Below the pieces are notes generated by a model that was given only the letters and a program-made list of their open reading frames with translations, made no database searches and was not told where the DNA came from. This document shows, one piece after another, positions 30,170 to 41,914 of a stretch of DNA of 64,000 nucleotides (position 1 is the first letter of the stretch; every line of letters begins with the position of its first letter). A program made the position numbers and the translations under genes. The stretch comes from Sophora flavescens (lineage: Eukaryota > Streptophyta > Magnoliopsida > Fabales > Fabaceae). The stretch is from the NCBI GenBank assembly GCA_030762895.1, contig CM061070.1:76929804-76993803 (forward strand), in the 5' to 3' direction.

Positions 30170-31185
30170 CTGCAATACAAAGCCACAAGGACAAAGCATA
30201 ATTAACAGTATGGCCTCTTACATGCCACTAAGTATCTGCAGTCCTCTTTAACATTTTTTATATCATATGAATCATGAGAAATACATAACCAACAAAGGTC
30301 TGGGCACAATAGTAAATGTTGAGTACTGTCTATATAAAAAACTCTGATTCTACAAATAAATAAGGTAGTTGATAAACTACAGAACAAATAAATATATGGA
30401 ACGAGAGATGAAAAATCATGATTCATCACTGCATATATTAATTTGCTCACAAGCCCCAGCAATTTCTCTCTCACAACTTTTTAATAAGGAACATCAAAAT
30501 GTACAGTTTTGCTTAATGCCACTGCAGACTGGTTTAAGTACAACTTACCTTTACATTAACAAATTAGTGTGAAATGCTCAGAATAGTTATCTGAAACACT
30601 CAAAATAACTTCCAGAATGTGCATCTTGTAAATCTTGCTAGCCTTTGAGCCTTCAGAGACATCATCTTTGCACATATACATAAACACACACATAAGAATT
30701 GATTCTATAAGAACAAAGGAAAATCGTTGAAATCAAAACCATGATTGATTAGTAACCTCTCTCAATTGTTCAATTCTACATTATTTGGGACAAATTAAAC
30801 CCTAAAATTGCACGAAAAATGAAGAATCAAAACCAAATTAAGAAGCAGACTTCGATTTCAATATATCCTGGCTTTTTCTGAGTTTGAAATTCTGTGTAGC
30901 TAAAGTTAAAAAAAAATAAATAGTGCGAGGGTTTGAGAAATTGATAATACCTGGTCAAGAAGCTATTAATGGAGGATCAGTGAGAACTGAGAGTGTGTTG
31001 GAAAGAAATAGAATTGATAATACCTGATCAAGATGAATTTGAATGTATGATGTTTTTCATTTCTTCGTTATGTTTTTGCTTTTTTTTTTTCTTTCTATCT
31101 CTCTCTCTTTGCTTCTTCGTTAATCGGAAGGGATAATTTCAGTGAAGAAGAGAAAGTGAGAGGCATAAGCAAAATGTGTTCATAG

Positions 31186-31936
31186 TAGGGGTGTTCGCGG
31201 TTTGGATTTGATCGGTTTTGAGCAAAAAAGTCATCCGATCCAATGATAAAAACATGCGGTTTGGATTGGATCGGTTTGCTTCCTTCAAAAAATCCAATCC
31301 GATCCAATCCAATCAAATGCGGTTTGGATTGGATTGAATAATTCGGTTTTTATCGATACATATTTACATAGTTATTTACATCAAAGAACATCCAATATTT
31401 CGGTTCGATTTGGATTTGATCGAGTTTTTAAATAGTCATGTGAATTTGTTACTTATTTAAAATAAAAATTAATTTTAAAATATTATATTGACATTTGACA
31501 ATTTCTAATAAGTGTTTTAATGGGATATACATGAATTGATATACACTCTCATGCGTAAAGATATTTTACACTATCACCTAATTATAAATTGTTAAATCAT
31601 TATAAATGTTTGATTATTGTCCTAAATATATTAAAAGTCACTCATAACATGATTTATAATTGGTTAACAGTGTAAAATTTTTTACACTAACATTATATTT
31701 ACATACCAATTAAACTCTCTGATATAAGGACTAGATGATAACTTATAAAAATATAAAGACTAATAATTACTTTTATAATATAAAGATCAATTTATTTTCA
31801 TTGAACTAAATAATTTCGGTTCGGTTTGGATTGGATCGATTTTACATATAGGATCCGAAATCCGATCCATAATGTCGGTTTTTGGGGTCGGTTAGTGCGG
31901 TTGGCATTGGATTGGATCGGTTGATGAACACCCCTA
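31186..31936. mobile_element. non-autonomous hAT element, 751 bp
   Basis: The TIR is TAGGGGTGTTC at both ends. A perfect 8-bp target duplication GTTCATAG lies at 31178-31185 and 31937-31944. The inside is built of GGTTTGGATTGGATCGG-type repeats near both ends. No ORF. Confidence 0.9.
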
Positions 31937-32621
31937 GTTCATAGAACAAAACCCATTCGTTGGAGAGCTGAAATTTAAGTTTGGAGGGAGATGAAATACT
32001 TTCCGCGCACGGTCATTCAAAAGCTTTAGTTGGGGGATGAATTACTGGTAATTATTATTTAGCCATTAAATAATTGTTGTTAAAACATAATTTTGGTGTA
32101 GTGCTAACAAAAGTAGAAAATTAACATCCTATTCAAGAAATATTCTAGAGAGAAAAGAGAATGATAAAGAAAAAAGTATCAGGCATTTCAAAAAAATTAG
32201 AATACCCCTCCTTTGAACTTATTCCCTCTGAAAATATTAAATATTTATAACTAATCAACTAATGGTTAAATAGAGCAGTTTCATCTCTAAAGTTAGTATG
32301 TTTCAAAATTGGGATGATGAACATCCTAATCATAATTAGAGGGCATAAACTTCGAACAATTTATCCTATAAGTCATATTAAATTTTTCAAATTAGTAGAG
32401 GCAAGTTTAAATAGGACAATGCAAAACATATCCCGGTTGTTCCTCCAAAATTCTATGGTTGTCTAATAGGTTGTAGAAACTACTGTATAGCATCCTACAT
32501 TGTTGCCTTCTTTCTCCTATAGGTCCCTGATCATCTACTAATAGAATTGATCCAAGGAAATCACCAAACATGCAATAGGACCACCAACATAAACCTTTGA
32601 CCGATATGACAATTTCATAAT

Positions 32622-32807
32622 GAGAAATACTAGCATTATACTCTCTAATACACTGTTTTCAACCTACTCTCTCTTATTGGTTGAAATTCGTGTGGGTCCT
32701 ACATGAATTAATGGGACCTATTTTCAAAATAGTGGGACCCACATGAATTTTAACCAGTGTGTTGGAAAGAGTGTGTTGGAAAGAGTGTGTTGCTAGTACT
32801 ACTCCTC
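32622..32807. mobile_element. MITE-like fold-back element
   Basis: The two halves are inverted copies: GAGAAATACTAGCA and GTGTGGGTCCTACATGAATT on the left mirror GTGGGACCCACATGAATT and TGCTAGTACTACTCCTC on the right. The last part repeats GTGTTGGAAAGAGT twice. I associate this type with legume genomes. Confidence 0.7.
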
Positions 32808-33265
32808 TTTGATAATTACAATTACAATAGTAAAAATAATTACTTAATGAATAAATATTAACTTTCTTTGGAGTATTGCATGTGTATACAAAATAATCAT
32901 GATATATTACCATTGTTATACTTTCGTGTTTTTTCTTTTAAATTTGCATAGTTGAATGCAGTAACTTATTGAGTTCTATTTCCAGGATAATCTAAAGGAT
33001 TAAGTTAAACAGCAGTGCTATTTGTTACAAAGCGAAATTCTTCAAAGGCAAGATTCAAGGTTAGCTGGTTATTGAATTGTAAATGACACATACATGGATT
33101 AGTAAAATGCAAGATGGAAATGGCCAATTGCATTGCTCTTTAATATTCGTGTGTCGTTTTACGAAATGGAATTCACACTATCAAGTATTATCCGAAGTTA
33201 AAAATTATATCATGAAAAATTGTACAACTAAAACATCATACCTATCAAGCAGCCTAACCATCCAT
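32808..33265. other. non-coding stretch
   Basis: AT-rich, with only short open frames and no signature I recognise. Confidence 0.5.
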
Positions 33266-33428
33266 TGTAACACCTCAACTTGGGCATTACATGGTTACCC
33301 GTTGCGGAAAATAAAACCTTATAAAAATCGTTGGTTACTTTCGGAAAATAATATTTTTTAAGTATTTAACTTATCTAAAAATGGTGATATATATTTTTTC
33401 TTTTTCTCTCACACATTTAGAACATAAA

Positions 33429-33449
33429 CAACATACATACATACATACA

Positions 33450-33485
<36 letters not shown>

Positions 33486-33486
33486 T
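33429..33486. repeat. (CATA)n microsatellite
   Basis: CATACATA run in the plus sense, about 55 bp, inside the reverse family A LTR. Confidence 0.9.
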
Positions 33487-33699
33487 AAGCATCGGAAACA
33501 ATAGTAAATACTACAAAATAACATAGGGCCTTTATAGGAATAGGCCATTGTCACAAGTTTAAAAGCAAGGAAAAAAATAATAGTCAACACATAACAAAGG
33601 TCCGGAACCACATCTCAGAAATGCCATGGCTCTCAGTAGTCAGGAATCAGTCGGACAAGATACACTGCCCCAAAAAGAAGAACCCTACAGTTGGGCTGG

Positions 33700-34183
33700 C
33701 TAATGATACCTGTTGGGAAGACCAGGATGGTCATCCCCGTTCCCAGGTGGAACATCAGGTGAAGACTCCATCGCTCCCGCTCCCTCATCGAGGAAGTCAT
33801 CATCATCACCATCACCATCACCATCATCAAGGACGACATATTGAGGGTCCTCCTCAATGAACTCCTCCGGCTCTTCCTCCGGAGGTGATGCCGGTGCGGC
33901 TCCATGAAGAGGCTGTCCAAGTGGGGGATAGATCTCCAGTTCCTCCTGTTCAGCCAGATGCTGAAGATACTACCATGTAGGAGGTAGAGACACCTTAACC
34001 GACTCTACTGTATGGACTCTTCGCCGTGGTCCAGCTACTACGGTGCCTTCCACTTAACTCATGGGGCCGATGTATGTGGTGGATTGGGTCCCCAAATGAA
34101 TTACTCACGCTCCGGGATTGTGCGCATTCTGAAAGATAAGTGCCCGCACCCCCCGACGGTGCCAACGGAATTTGTGGCTCCAT
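33700..34183 (-). pseudogene. LTR-embedded ORF, copy 3 (broken)
   Basis: The ATG at 34181-34183 follows GAGTTTAG directly. The start reads M-E-P-Q-I-P-L-A-P-S-G, matching copy 2. After frame changes the other blocks follow: V-H-T-V-E-S-V, S-L-P-P-T-W with a stop next to it, a Q-H-L motif, Q-P-L-H-G-A-A-P, E-E-D-P-Q-Y, an aspartate-rich run, S-S-P-D-V-P-P, and L-P-N-R-Y-H with the stop at 33700-33702. The length between ATG and stop (484 bp) matches copy 2 within a few bases. The stop lies 434 bp before the LTR end. Confidence 0.5.
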
Positions 34184-35200
34184 CTAAACTCAGACATATA
34201 TATAAATTTCCATGTAGGAATAGAAAATAGCAAGAAAATATACAAGGGTGAGATACCAATATATGGATTAATCACAATAACCATATGCATGACACACAAA
34301 ATGAAACACATATAGGACACAAAGTCCACAACAACGTATCATGGATCATAGATCTACGTGCTTTTACCATAGAAACACAAGTATCCCAACGTCTCGGTTA
34401 CTAGGTTCATGCTTCAATGTTTTTATTATTTTTCGTTCAATGAAATACAAATACAAAATGAAACCTCCGCAACTTATCCAAGTTTGTCGGAATATTTTTG
34501 TTGAGCAAAAGTATTTTTCTGAAAATCTTTTTCATTTGAAATTCATTTATAAAATGCTAAGTTATAGAAAATTCCATTTCTTTCTGTAACGCCCCGATTT
34601 TTGTGGTTTTCTGTTTCGATAAATAAATATCTGTTTATATTTTTATTTGAGATCTAGAAAATGATTTTGGTTGAAACAAAATCATATTTAGATTCGAATT
34701 CATGACGAAAGCCTAAGGTTAATTTTGGGGTTGAAAATTCAGACGAAACTCGGTCTGCGTTTTAACTAACAGTAAGATTTTACTAGTCAGCAAACCTAAT
34801 TTTGACCCGATAACGAAACGATAATTTTTCTTATCACTTTTTAAGTGATATAGGCCTTTTTAATAATGTTGCTCTAAAATAAAAATTATATGTGGTTCGG
34901 GTGAAGTTTCGAGTTAAATTAGTTGCGGAAAACCTAAATCGGGAGAATAACGGAGACGGAATCGGAACTATGGAGACTGAACCGGACACCGGGCAAGGGC
35001 TGGACAAGTGTCACCAGGTTGTGGTGAGTATGGTGAGTCACCACCCATGACTCACCACAAGTCATCATTATTTTCAAAAATATCCTAGATATTTTGTTAG
35101 GAAAAAACTAAAATGCCCCTAAGTATAATTAGAAACCTCTAAACTACCCTTATGACTCACTCACCTTACCCCCTCACTCTCTTCTACTCACGGCAGTCCA

Positions 35201-35212
35201 CCCCCCACCCCC

Positions 35213-35257
<45 letters not shown>
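35201..35257 (+). repeat. poly-C followed by (CA)n
   Basis: About 28 C (with one A) is followed by about 14 CA units. On the minus strand the first part is a G run. The reverse LTR at 23717-25078 has its G-rich tract at a similar place. Confidence 0.9.
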
Positions 35258-35259
<2 letters not shown>

Positions 35260-35903
35260 TATTTTCTTCAACTTCAACCAAGAACACTTAGAGAAAAACT
35301 AGGAAAAAACCTATGTTCTTAAGGATTTCTTTGCATGTTTGGATCAATCTCTTCAATTTTCCTTCATCTTTAACCTCTCTTTCTCTATGATCACGAGCCA
35401 TCCTATTCCATTTATTTTCATTGAATCATGTCCAAAACCCATTTTTCATCAACTTTCATGCATGTCTTCAAAAATTTGTAGAAAATCCTGTGATGATTAT
35501 TTTTGAGTTCTAATAATTTTCTATACCTCTCTACTACTCTAGGATCATGGATCCAAGAGTATGTAAAATTTTGTAACCCCTAACCTATGTATCTATTTTG
35601 GGTCGAATCTACCCACAAAATGGGTTAGATGATTTTGCTTCATTTTCAACTTATGACAATTTTCCCTAGCTCTATACTACTTTAAGGTCATGGATCTAAG
35701 AGTATGTAAAATTTTGAGATTCCTAGCCCATTTTTCCCAATGAAGGCCAAACCTAGACCTTTAGGTTTTAGGAGATTTTATTTCATTTTGTAACTTGTTC
35801 TTTACTTGTTTGTGAAGGATTAGTTGAGTAATTGTGTTTGGAATCTTGTGGAGAAAACTCAGAATTTTGAGATCATTTTCAGAAGGAAAATCCAAATGCT
35901 AAG

Positions 35904-37494
35904 GTAAGGGGAGTTTGCCTGAGGAGCTTCGATAACTATGTGTATAAATTGTTTGGTGTGTGTGTAATTAATTGTTGTAGTTTGTGGTATTTGTTTTAAA
36001 ATTATTGCGTCATATTCTGTGATGCATGATTTATCCGTGAAAGCATGCTATGAATTGCAATGTGTGAATTTATTGTTGGTTGTGAAAGCATGTGATAAAT
36101 TATGAAATTTTCTATTGATTTTGTGAGTGGCTGGAAGTCTGAAATCGGTCAGTACTTATTGGAAATGAAGTATAAGACGTTAAGAAAGTTTTAAGGAAGA
36201 TTTTATGTTTTTGAAAATTAATGGATTTAATTCTAAAGGTGAAAATAATAATATTTTAATAGGTTTTAACGAAAGTATAAGTTAATGAATGACAGCAAGA
36301 ACGTAACCGTGAAAAAATTTAACTTTCGTTTTTTTCGAAAACAACGGGAAAATGGAAATAAATATTAATTTTGAGAAAATAGATTTTTTTTAAAATTGTT
36401 TTAAGGTTAATGATAAATAATTTTTCAAGAAATAAGGGTTTTTGCTTGCCCAACGGCAGTATGAGTAAAGATGATCTTTTTATGTGAGAAAAATAAATAT
36501 ATGTGTTAAAAATGATTTTCAAAGGGTTAACGGATATTTAGAAAAAAAAAATAAAGGAATTGAGAAAAATGATTTTCGTTACGTTTTAAAACGAATTTCA
36601 GCAGAAAATGGTTTTTAGAAAAAAAAATTAAGAACAACGGAAATTTTTCGACAAACTTGGATAAATTTTCAGAGTTTTGGTTTTGGTATTTGTGTTTCAC
36701 AGAATGAAAATTCTTTGGGAAAATAAAGGAAAGGATAATGATCTAGATTGCCAAGACGTCGGGCTAGTGTTCCTAAGAGGAAATTTTACTTTGGAGGTGG
36801 AAAGAATTGGAATACATGAGGAAGGGTAGTCGCGAGCTTTAAGCCTCGACAAAGGAAAAACGAACGACAAAGAATAGTTACGATAACAACGGGTTTTACA
36901 TGCATAGTCTGGCAAATATGCCATTTTGGGCAGACGTGCCTTGTTTATCGAGCTACAATTTCACAAAGGATGAATTGGGTAAATTGGTTAGTTACGGACC
37001 AAAGATAAATTCTTGGGTCTTTGGGTCTTAGGGACATTCGGGCTTCGAAAATCTAGCGAATGCTCAGGGCCTTGCAACCTCGGGTCATGGAATTCGGTTA
37101 ACCGACACGAACTTACTCAATATGGAACTATTCCAATATTATTTTAGGAGCTCCATCGTGGTATCCCTGAACAATTGGAGCCGGACCTAAATTTAGAGGC
37201 CAATCTCATGAGACAATTATGTTAAGGGTATCGCAGCCTAATCATTGTTCGAAGAAGGGAAGTTAGGAATCTCCGGAGAATAAAGGTCATGACTCATAGG
37301 ATGGATTTGAAGTGCCATGCATTTTTAAAAATCATGCTTGGATGATCGGGTATGAATCCCACTGGTAGGAAATAACTACAATATGTATATATGATGTTTA
37401 TTTGGTGTCATGTATATAGTTATCATAATGAAACTCAATATTGGTATCTCATCCTTGCTTTATTTATTTTCATGTTGGGTTTCTACTATGCTTC

Positions 37495-37526
<32 letters not shown>

Positions 37527-37532
37527 TGTATG

Positions 37533-37603
<71 letters not shown>

Positions 37604-37609
37604 GTATAG
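35904..37609 (+). other. candidate leader intron of the complete family A LTR
   Basis: The donor-like GT at 35904-35905 (AAG|GTAAGGGGAG, then CCTGAGG) and the acceptor-like TTCAAGTATAG at 37609, right before ATG 37610, match the arrangement at 10117-11630. Large tetra- and dinucleotide repeats lie just before the acceptor. Confidence 0.4.
37496..37599. repeat. (TGTA)n and (TA)n microsatellites
   Basis: A TATG tetranucleotide run changes into a TA run, directly before the acceptor-like AG at 37609. Confidence 0.95.
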
Positions 37610-37753
37610 ATGAACCACGCGAGTCCGATATCGTACTCGGGGATACCTTCCCTGCACTTTGACGAGGCTGATGATGGAAGCGTGTGGGCGATTAGCCCGG
37701 ATACTCATGCGGTCGGGGAGTTCTATGGAGGAATTTCCAATGGTTTTCATTAG
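37610..37753 (+). CDS. LTR-embedded ORF, copy 4 (short form)
   Basis: The ATG follows AAGTATAG directly and the frame is intact for 47 codons. It keeps the two ends of the family, a start with S-Y-S-G and F-D-E-A and then W-A-I-S-P, and an end G-G-I-S-N-G-F-H. The S-L-P-P-x-W and acidic middle are missing, apparently by an in-frame deletion of about 115 codons compared with copy 2. The stop lies 425 bp before the LTR end. The function is unknown. Confidence 0.4.
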   Translation: MNHASPISYSGIPSLHFDEADDGSVWAISPDTHAVGEFYGGISNGFH

Positions 37754-37969
37754 GTGCAACCAGCAGTAGGACTTATTTTGGGTTTATGTTTTTAGGGAGT
37801 AGTGGTATGGTCTCAGTCTGTATATCTTGGCTACTGAGAGTCATCTTTTTGATGTCGTGGTTCCGGACTACCGCTACTATATAGGTTTAGTTTATGTGTG
37901 TTTTCTTATGTTATGACTTTAATAAATGATCTGTGATATAAAGGTCCATATGTAAAACTATATTGATGC

Positions 37970-38003
<34 letters not shown>

Positions 38004-38183
38004 TCGGTTGTTAATTATAAATGCTTGGGTTGTATCGATAGAGGAAAAGATCTAGAAAAAAATTTACAACTAATTTCAAGTAAGTTATGAAATAGAGAAA
38101 ATTATATTTTCCGAAAGCAACTAGCATCATTATTTTCAATCTTTTAGTTTCAACATGTAGCGCCAAGGAGGTGTTACATTAGT

Positions 38184-38194
38184 TGTATCAGAGC
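38184..38194 (+). other. primer-binding site
   Basis: TTGTATCAGAGC lies five bases after the LTR end. It is one base from TGGTATCAGAGC (initiator Met tRNA). Confidence 0.75.
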
Positions 38195-38363
38195 TGGTCG
38201 AGTCTTTTGGGAATCCTTGGGGAATAGGTCTATTGTGTCTATGTTGTGTGATCTCTAACTTAGACTTGTTTTAATTACTTCTTAGAAGTAATGTGTGGTA
38301 ACGAGTAAGTTTACATTTCAGTTTCTGGTTTTGGTTTAACTGATTGTGGCTTGTAGGTCAGTT

Positions 38364-39874
38364 ATGGAACCAGTTGTGGAACCAGAGGCTGGACGTGGAC
38401 GTGGACACGGCCATGGAAGAGGCCGTAGAGGCGGTCATGTTGGAGGTCATGGTAATCTTGGAGAGGATCCTGAAGGAGCTGGTGGAATGGACTATGCAGC
38501 ACAGGCAATGGAAAATGTTGCAGCTGCTATCGCATTACAGACGACAACTATGGCTGCTCAAAATCAACAAGAACAACTCAGACCTAAACAAGCTGCAGAG
38601 GGAAAAGGGTTGACTGCTTTTCAGCGTCAAAATCCATCACAATTTTATGGGGATGGTGATCCCGAGAAGGCTGACCTTTGGATACAATAACTTGAGAAGA
38701 TCTTCGAACTGATTCACAGCCCAGAAGGAGTCGAAGTTCAGTATGCTATGTTCCTGCTCGTGGGTGATGCTGAGTACTGGTGGAGGGGAACCGAACAATT
38801 GATGGAAGCGGATCATCAGGAGATCACTTGGAATGCATTTTGTAATACATTCTTGGACAAGTATTTTCCTCAAAGTGCTAGAACCGATAAGGAACAAGAA
38901 TTTCTACATCTGTAGTAGAGAGAAATGACTGTTGGAGAATATGCGGCGAAGTTTGAATCGCTCGCCAAGTATTTCCGTTTCTTCCAAGGTCAACCTGACA
39001 AAGGATGGAAATGTGAGAAGTTTGAAGGAGGTTGAAGGTTTAAAATCAAGGAGTTAGTGTTGCCACTGGAAATCAAAAGTTTTCAAGCTCTTGTCGAGAA
39101 ATGCAGGAAGGTGGAACAGATGAAAAAGGGGAGAGATAGCAGATGGAATGTTGGATTACCATTTCGATCTAAGAATCAGTACCAGAATCAGAGAGGAAAA
39201 CAAGCTTAGGGAAAGCCTTATTTCTGACCACCCGGAAATAATCAGAATCAAAACCAGAATCAACAATCTTACCGTCCAGTCGCTTTTGCGTACTGTAGTG
39301 GAGGCCAAAAGAACCAAAACCAAGGCTAGTTTTGAAAGTGCTTCAAGTGTAGAAGCGAAACTCATTTCACTGATAATTGTCGACTCCAAGGAGTGCAGTG
39401 CTTCAAATGCGGAAAGATAGGGCACATGGCCAAAGACTGTCAAACTCAGAAACCTGTATCAACTACAATAATTCTAGGACCAATAAACCGACAACTAAGG
39501 GAAGGGTTTACACCATGAGTGGTGTTGAGGCTTCAAATTCCGAAGATCTCATACAAGGTAGTTGCGACATAGCGGGTAATCTCTTAATTGTACTTTTTGA
39601 TTCGGGTGCAACACACTCTTTTATTGCGATGGATTGTGTGAGACATTTAGAATTGCCTGTTTCTTCCATGTCATATGATCTAATTGTTTCAACTCCAACT
39701 GTTTGCCTTTAATTCAATTAGATGTAATTCTAGGCATGGATTGGTTATCTTCCAACCACATCCTTTTAGATTGTTCCTATATATAAGACCTTAGTTTTTC
39801 TTGATCCAGAGATTTATGGATTTTTATTTACCCACCAAATGAGAACTTCTTCGAAAGAAGGAGCCCAGGAATAC
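38364..39874 (+). pseudogene. gag-protease of the family A element, decayed
   Basis: From ATG 38364 the protein begins with an acidic and glycine/arginine-rich part, then capsid (F-Q-R-Q-N-P-S-Q-F, A-D-L-W-I-Q with a stop at 38688, L-E-K-I-F, Y-W-W-R-G, Y-F-P). Further stops and frame changes follow near 38910, 39030 and 39210-39330. A CCHC zinc knuckle (C-F-K-C-G-K-I-G-H-M-A-K-D-C) is near 39398, and an aspartic protease with L-F-D-S-G-A-T-H-S-F-I is near 39590, followed by L-G-M-D-W-L. The active D-S-G is kept. Sequence after 39874 belongs to another element, so reverse transcriptase, RNase H and integrase are missing. The PBS and LTR just upstream confirm the start. Confidence 0.8.
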
Positions 39875-40403
39875 TGATAATCTGATGGCTTATCATGTTT
39901 TATCTATTATTTTAGAGCGGATTTCATCAATTAAATTTTGTTGAATGCTTGATTTAGCCCAAATTAGACTTTGTTTTCCTATTTTAGTTATTTTGAGTCA
40001 ATGTGTGCATTTAATTGATTTTAATTAGAATTTAATTGATTTTCTCAAGATTTTCTTATTTTTATTTTTAGGAAAGGACAAAGAAGAAGGATTGAAATTA
40101 AATTGAAGATTGCCAAGTAAATTGCAAGGGCCCACATAATGGATTTGAATCCAAATCAATTTGGATTTGGATAATTATGATTAAAAGATAATTCAATTGG
40201 CATTGAGATAAAAGATTGGATCCAAATCAATTTGGATTTGGATAATAATTGCCTATCACAACAATAAAGGATATGATAAGATTTGACAATTAATTTGGAG
40301 ATATTGATTTGGATATGAAGATTAAAATGCTCAGGACCAATTATGTTGGAGTTTGCATGAAGACGGAACTTGAAATACAAGAAAAATGAGCCAAACAGAG
40401 CCC

Positions 40404-40594
40404 ATCACGGCCTGGCCGTGATAGGCATCACGACCATGATCGAGCAGGGCTGAAAAAGAAAGAAGAACACAAAGTCAGAACATGTCACAGCCAGGCCGTG
40501 ATGGCCATCACGATCGTGACAGGCCATCAGTGCCAGGTTTTCAAAGATAGAATCTGTCAAGGCCAGGCCGTGACAGGCATCACGACCGTGACGC
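40404..40594 (+). repeat. palindrome-pair array in the E3 LTR
   Basis: There are three units at about 80-bp spacing. Each is a TCACGGCCTGGCCGTGAT-type interrupted palindrome followed after about four bases by an ATCACGACCGTGAT-type palindrome. The TATA box follows about 75 bp downstream. Confidence 0.8.
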
Positions 40595-40665
40595 GCAATA
40601 TCTGAAATTTTAAAACCTAATTTGATCTGATTTTGTAATTTCTTGGGATTCAAGTTAACCTACTC

Positions 40666-40675
40666 TATAAATAGG
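40666..40675 (+). promoter_or_regulatory. TATA box of the E3 LTR
   Basis: TATAAATAGG lies downstream of the palindrome array, the same order as in E1 and E2 on the other strand. Confidence 0.6.
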
Positions 40676-41263
40676 GCAATTAGGCTCGAAAATAGGATCC
40701 CGGGGACTGCTACCTTAGGCAAAAACTAGGATTTCTCTTCTTCTCAATTTCTTCTCCTCTCTTAGGTTTTCTTTTTATGCTTTGTTAATCAAGCTTGCTA
40801 TGAATATGGCAATGCTTGAGTAGTGTTTTTATTTCTAGGAATTGGGGCTATGCCCAAGACTTGTTTTATGTTATGAATTGATGTTTTCCCTTTGTTAATT
40901 ACAATTTGCTTTCGATTTGATTCCTATTGCATGAATTACTTGTGAATTTGGTGCGCACTTATTTGCATGTCATAGATATTCTAAGGATGAACCTAGCGGT
41001 GAACTTAGGTATTGGATCTATAGGGATCGAACTTAGGACTTAAATCACGAGAGTTAGAAGCGGTCCTTCGAGGGTACCATTGAATTGTCACGAATCTTAA
41101 TGGGTTCAATTTAAATACAATTACCACGAGAGTAGGGGTTGGTTTAATTGGGCACTGTTCTTGTATCTCGAGAGGGAACATTAACTTATTTAGGATAAAT
41201 TCACCTTCAGAGTAATTTTGATAATTAACAAGAGGGGTAGTCAATTTAGTAGCATGAGCAGTC

Positions 41264-41914
41264 TTGTTGGTAACTCAAATACAACACCTTCTCAGGATTT
41301 ATGATTGGCTCCACATCCGCCGCCAAATCTATTAGCAATTCGGGAGAAAATTGATAATTTCCAATTGTATTTTTGAGTTGCGAAACATGAAATACTGGAT
41401 GCACTCTAGAGGACTCAGGCAACTTCAGTTTATAAGCCACTTCACCCAACTTCTGAATTACTTGATAAGGCCCAAAAAACCAAGTAGCCAGTGTTTGATG
41501 AATCCTTTGAACAACCGAGTTTTGTCTATGTGGCCTGAGTTTGAGGAAAACACTCAACCTCTGTAAAATGAACTTCCTTTCTTCTTTTATTTGCATAGTG
41601 TTTCATTTGTTACTGAGCCTTGTGCAAGTTGTACTTCAACTGTATTAGTGCTTCATTTCTATCCCTCAACTCTTGTGCTACAGTTTCCACACGGGTTTCC
41701 CCTTCCATAAAACGAACAAAGGTTGGTGGTGGCGTCCGATATACAATCTGAAATTGAGTGGAACCTGTAGAAACGTGGAAAGTGGTGTTATACCACAATT
41801 CAGCCCAAGGTAGCCAATGAGACCAAGATTTTGGTTGTTCTGATATAAAGCACTGCAAATAAGCCTCCAGAAACCTATTCACTACTTCCATTTGACCATC
41901 CGTTTGAGGATGAC
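41264..41914 (-). pseudogene. chromovirus integrase, C-terminal part (continues 59623-60236)
   Basis: The two frames (41610-41891 and 41264-41596) encode the end of a Ty3/gypsy integrase. The first part reads V-V-N-R-F-L-E-A-Y-L, P-W-A-E-L-W-Y-N-T, and V-Y-R-T-P-P-P. The second part carries the GPY/F motif (W-F-F-G-P-Y-Q-V) and V-H-P-V-F-H-V-S-Q-L. The chromodomain that should follow is cut off near 41264. The upstream half of the integrase lies 17.7 kb away at 59623, on the other side of the E1 insertion, with ATGAC duplicated at both borders. Confidence 0.85.

Larger units (their letters stand above)
29269..32103. mobile_element. non-autonomous CACTA-like element, 2.8 kb
   Basis: The left end starts CACAACAAGAAAATCC and the right end, reversed, starts CACTACACCAAAATTA. 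They share CAC, ACA, AAAAT, TTTTA and CAATT in register over about 32 bp. The direct 3-bp flank is CTA on both sides (29266-29268 and 32104-32106). Subterminal repeats such as CGCTAAAA, GCTGGTAAAG and TTGCCATTAAAAG occur at the left end. There is no transposase. A hAT element (31186-31936) lies inside it, and an E2F-like exon occurs at 30117-30169. The TIR has one mismatch in the CACTA core. Confidence 0.65.
33266..34584 (-). mobile_element. 3' part of a family A LTR, reverse
   Basis: It ends (element sense) in GGTGTTACA at 33266. It contains the TTTCCGAAAGTAACCAACG segment, a (CATA)n tract at 33429-33486, LTR ORF copy 3, and AAACTTGGATAAGTTGCGG near 34475. The 5' border at 34584 coincides with the start of the forward LTR at 34585, so the forward element probably inserted into it or replaced its other half. 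Confidence 0.7.
34585..38178 (+). mobile_element. complete family A (Tekay/Del-like) LTR, 3.6 kb
   Basis: It begins TGTAACGCCCC at 34585 and ends GGTGTTACA at 38178, followed by a PBS-like GTATCAGAGC and a gag frame. That fixes it as the 5' LTR. Inside are a poly-C/(CA)n block at 35201-35257, a donor-like CTAAG|GTAAGGGG at 35904, GGCAGACGTGCC at about 36930, (TGTA)n and (TA)n tracts at 37496-37599, and the short LTR ORF at 37610. Giant LTRs of this size with a Met PBS are typical of Tekay/Del chromoviruses; lineage assignment is from these traits and the gag. Confidence 0.8.
39875..41263 (+). mobile_element. Athila-like LTR, forward, truncated (E3)
   Basis: It begins TGATAATCTGATGGCTTATC, like the sense start of the E2 LTR (TGATAAGCCTCTGGCTTATC). 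It has the same order of features: an array of GC-rich palindromes (40404-40594), a TATA box TATAAATAGG at 40666, and long AT-rich R/U5. It cuts into a family A protease frame on the left and joins chromovirus integrase sequence near 41263 on the right, so the 3' end is lost. No internal region. Confidence 0.7.

Noticed and set aside
33621..33860. Plus-strand frame with a histidine run
   Set aside because: Antisense of the aspartate-rich part of LTR ORF copy 3.
41005..41244. Minus-strand frame next to the integrase end
   Set aside because: Lies in the forward Athila-like LTR (R/U5 region) and matches nothing in the E1 or E2 LTRs as a protein.
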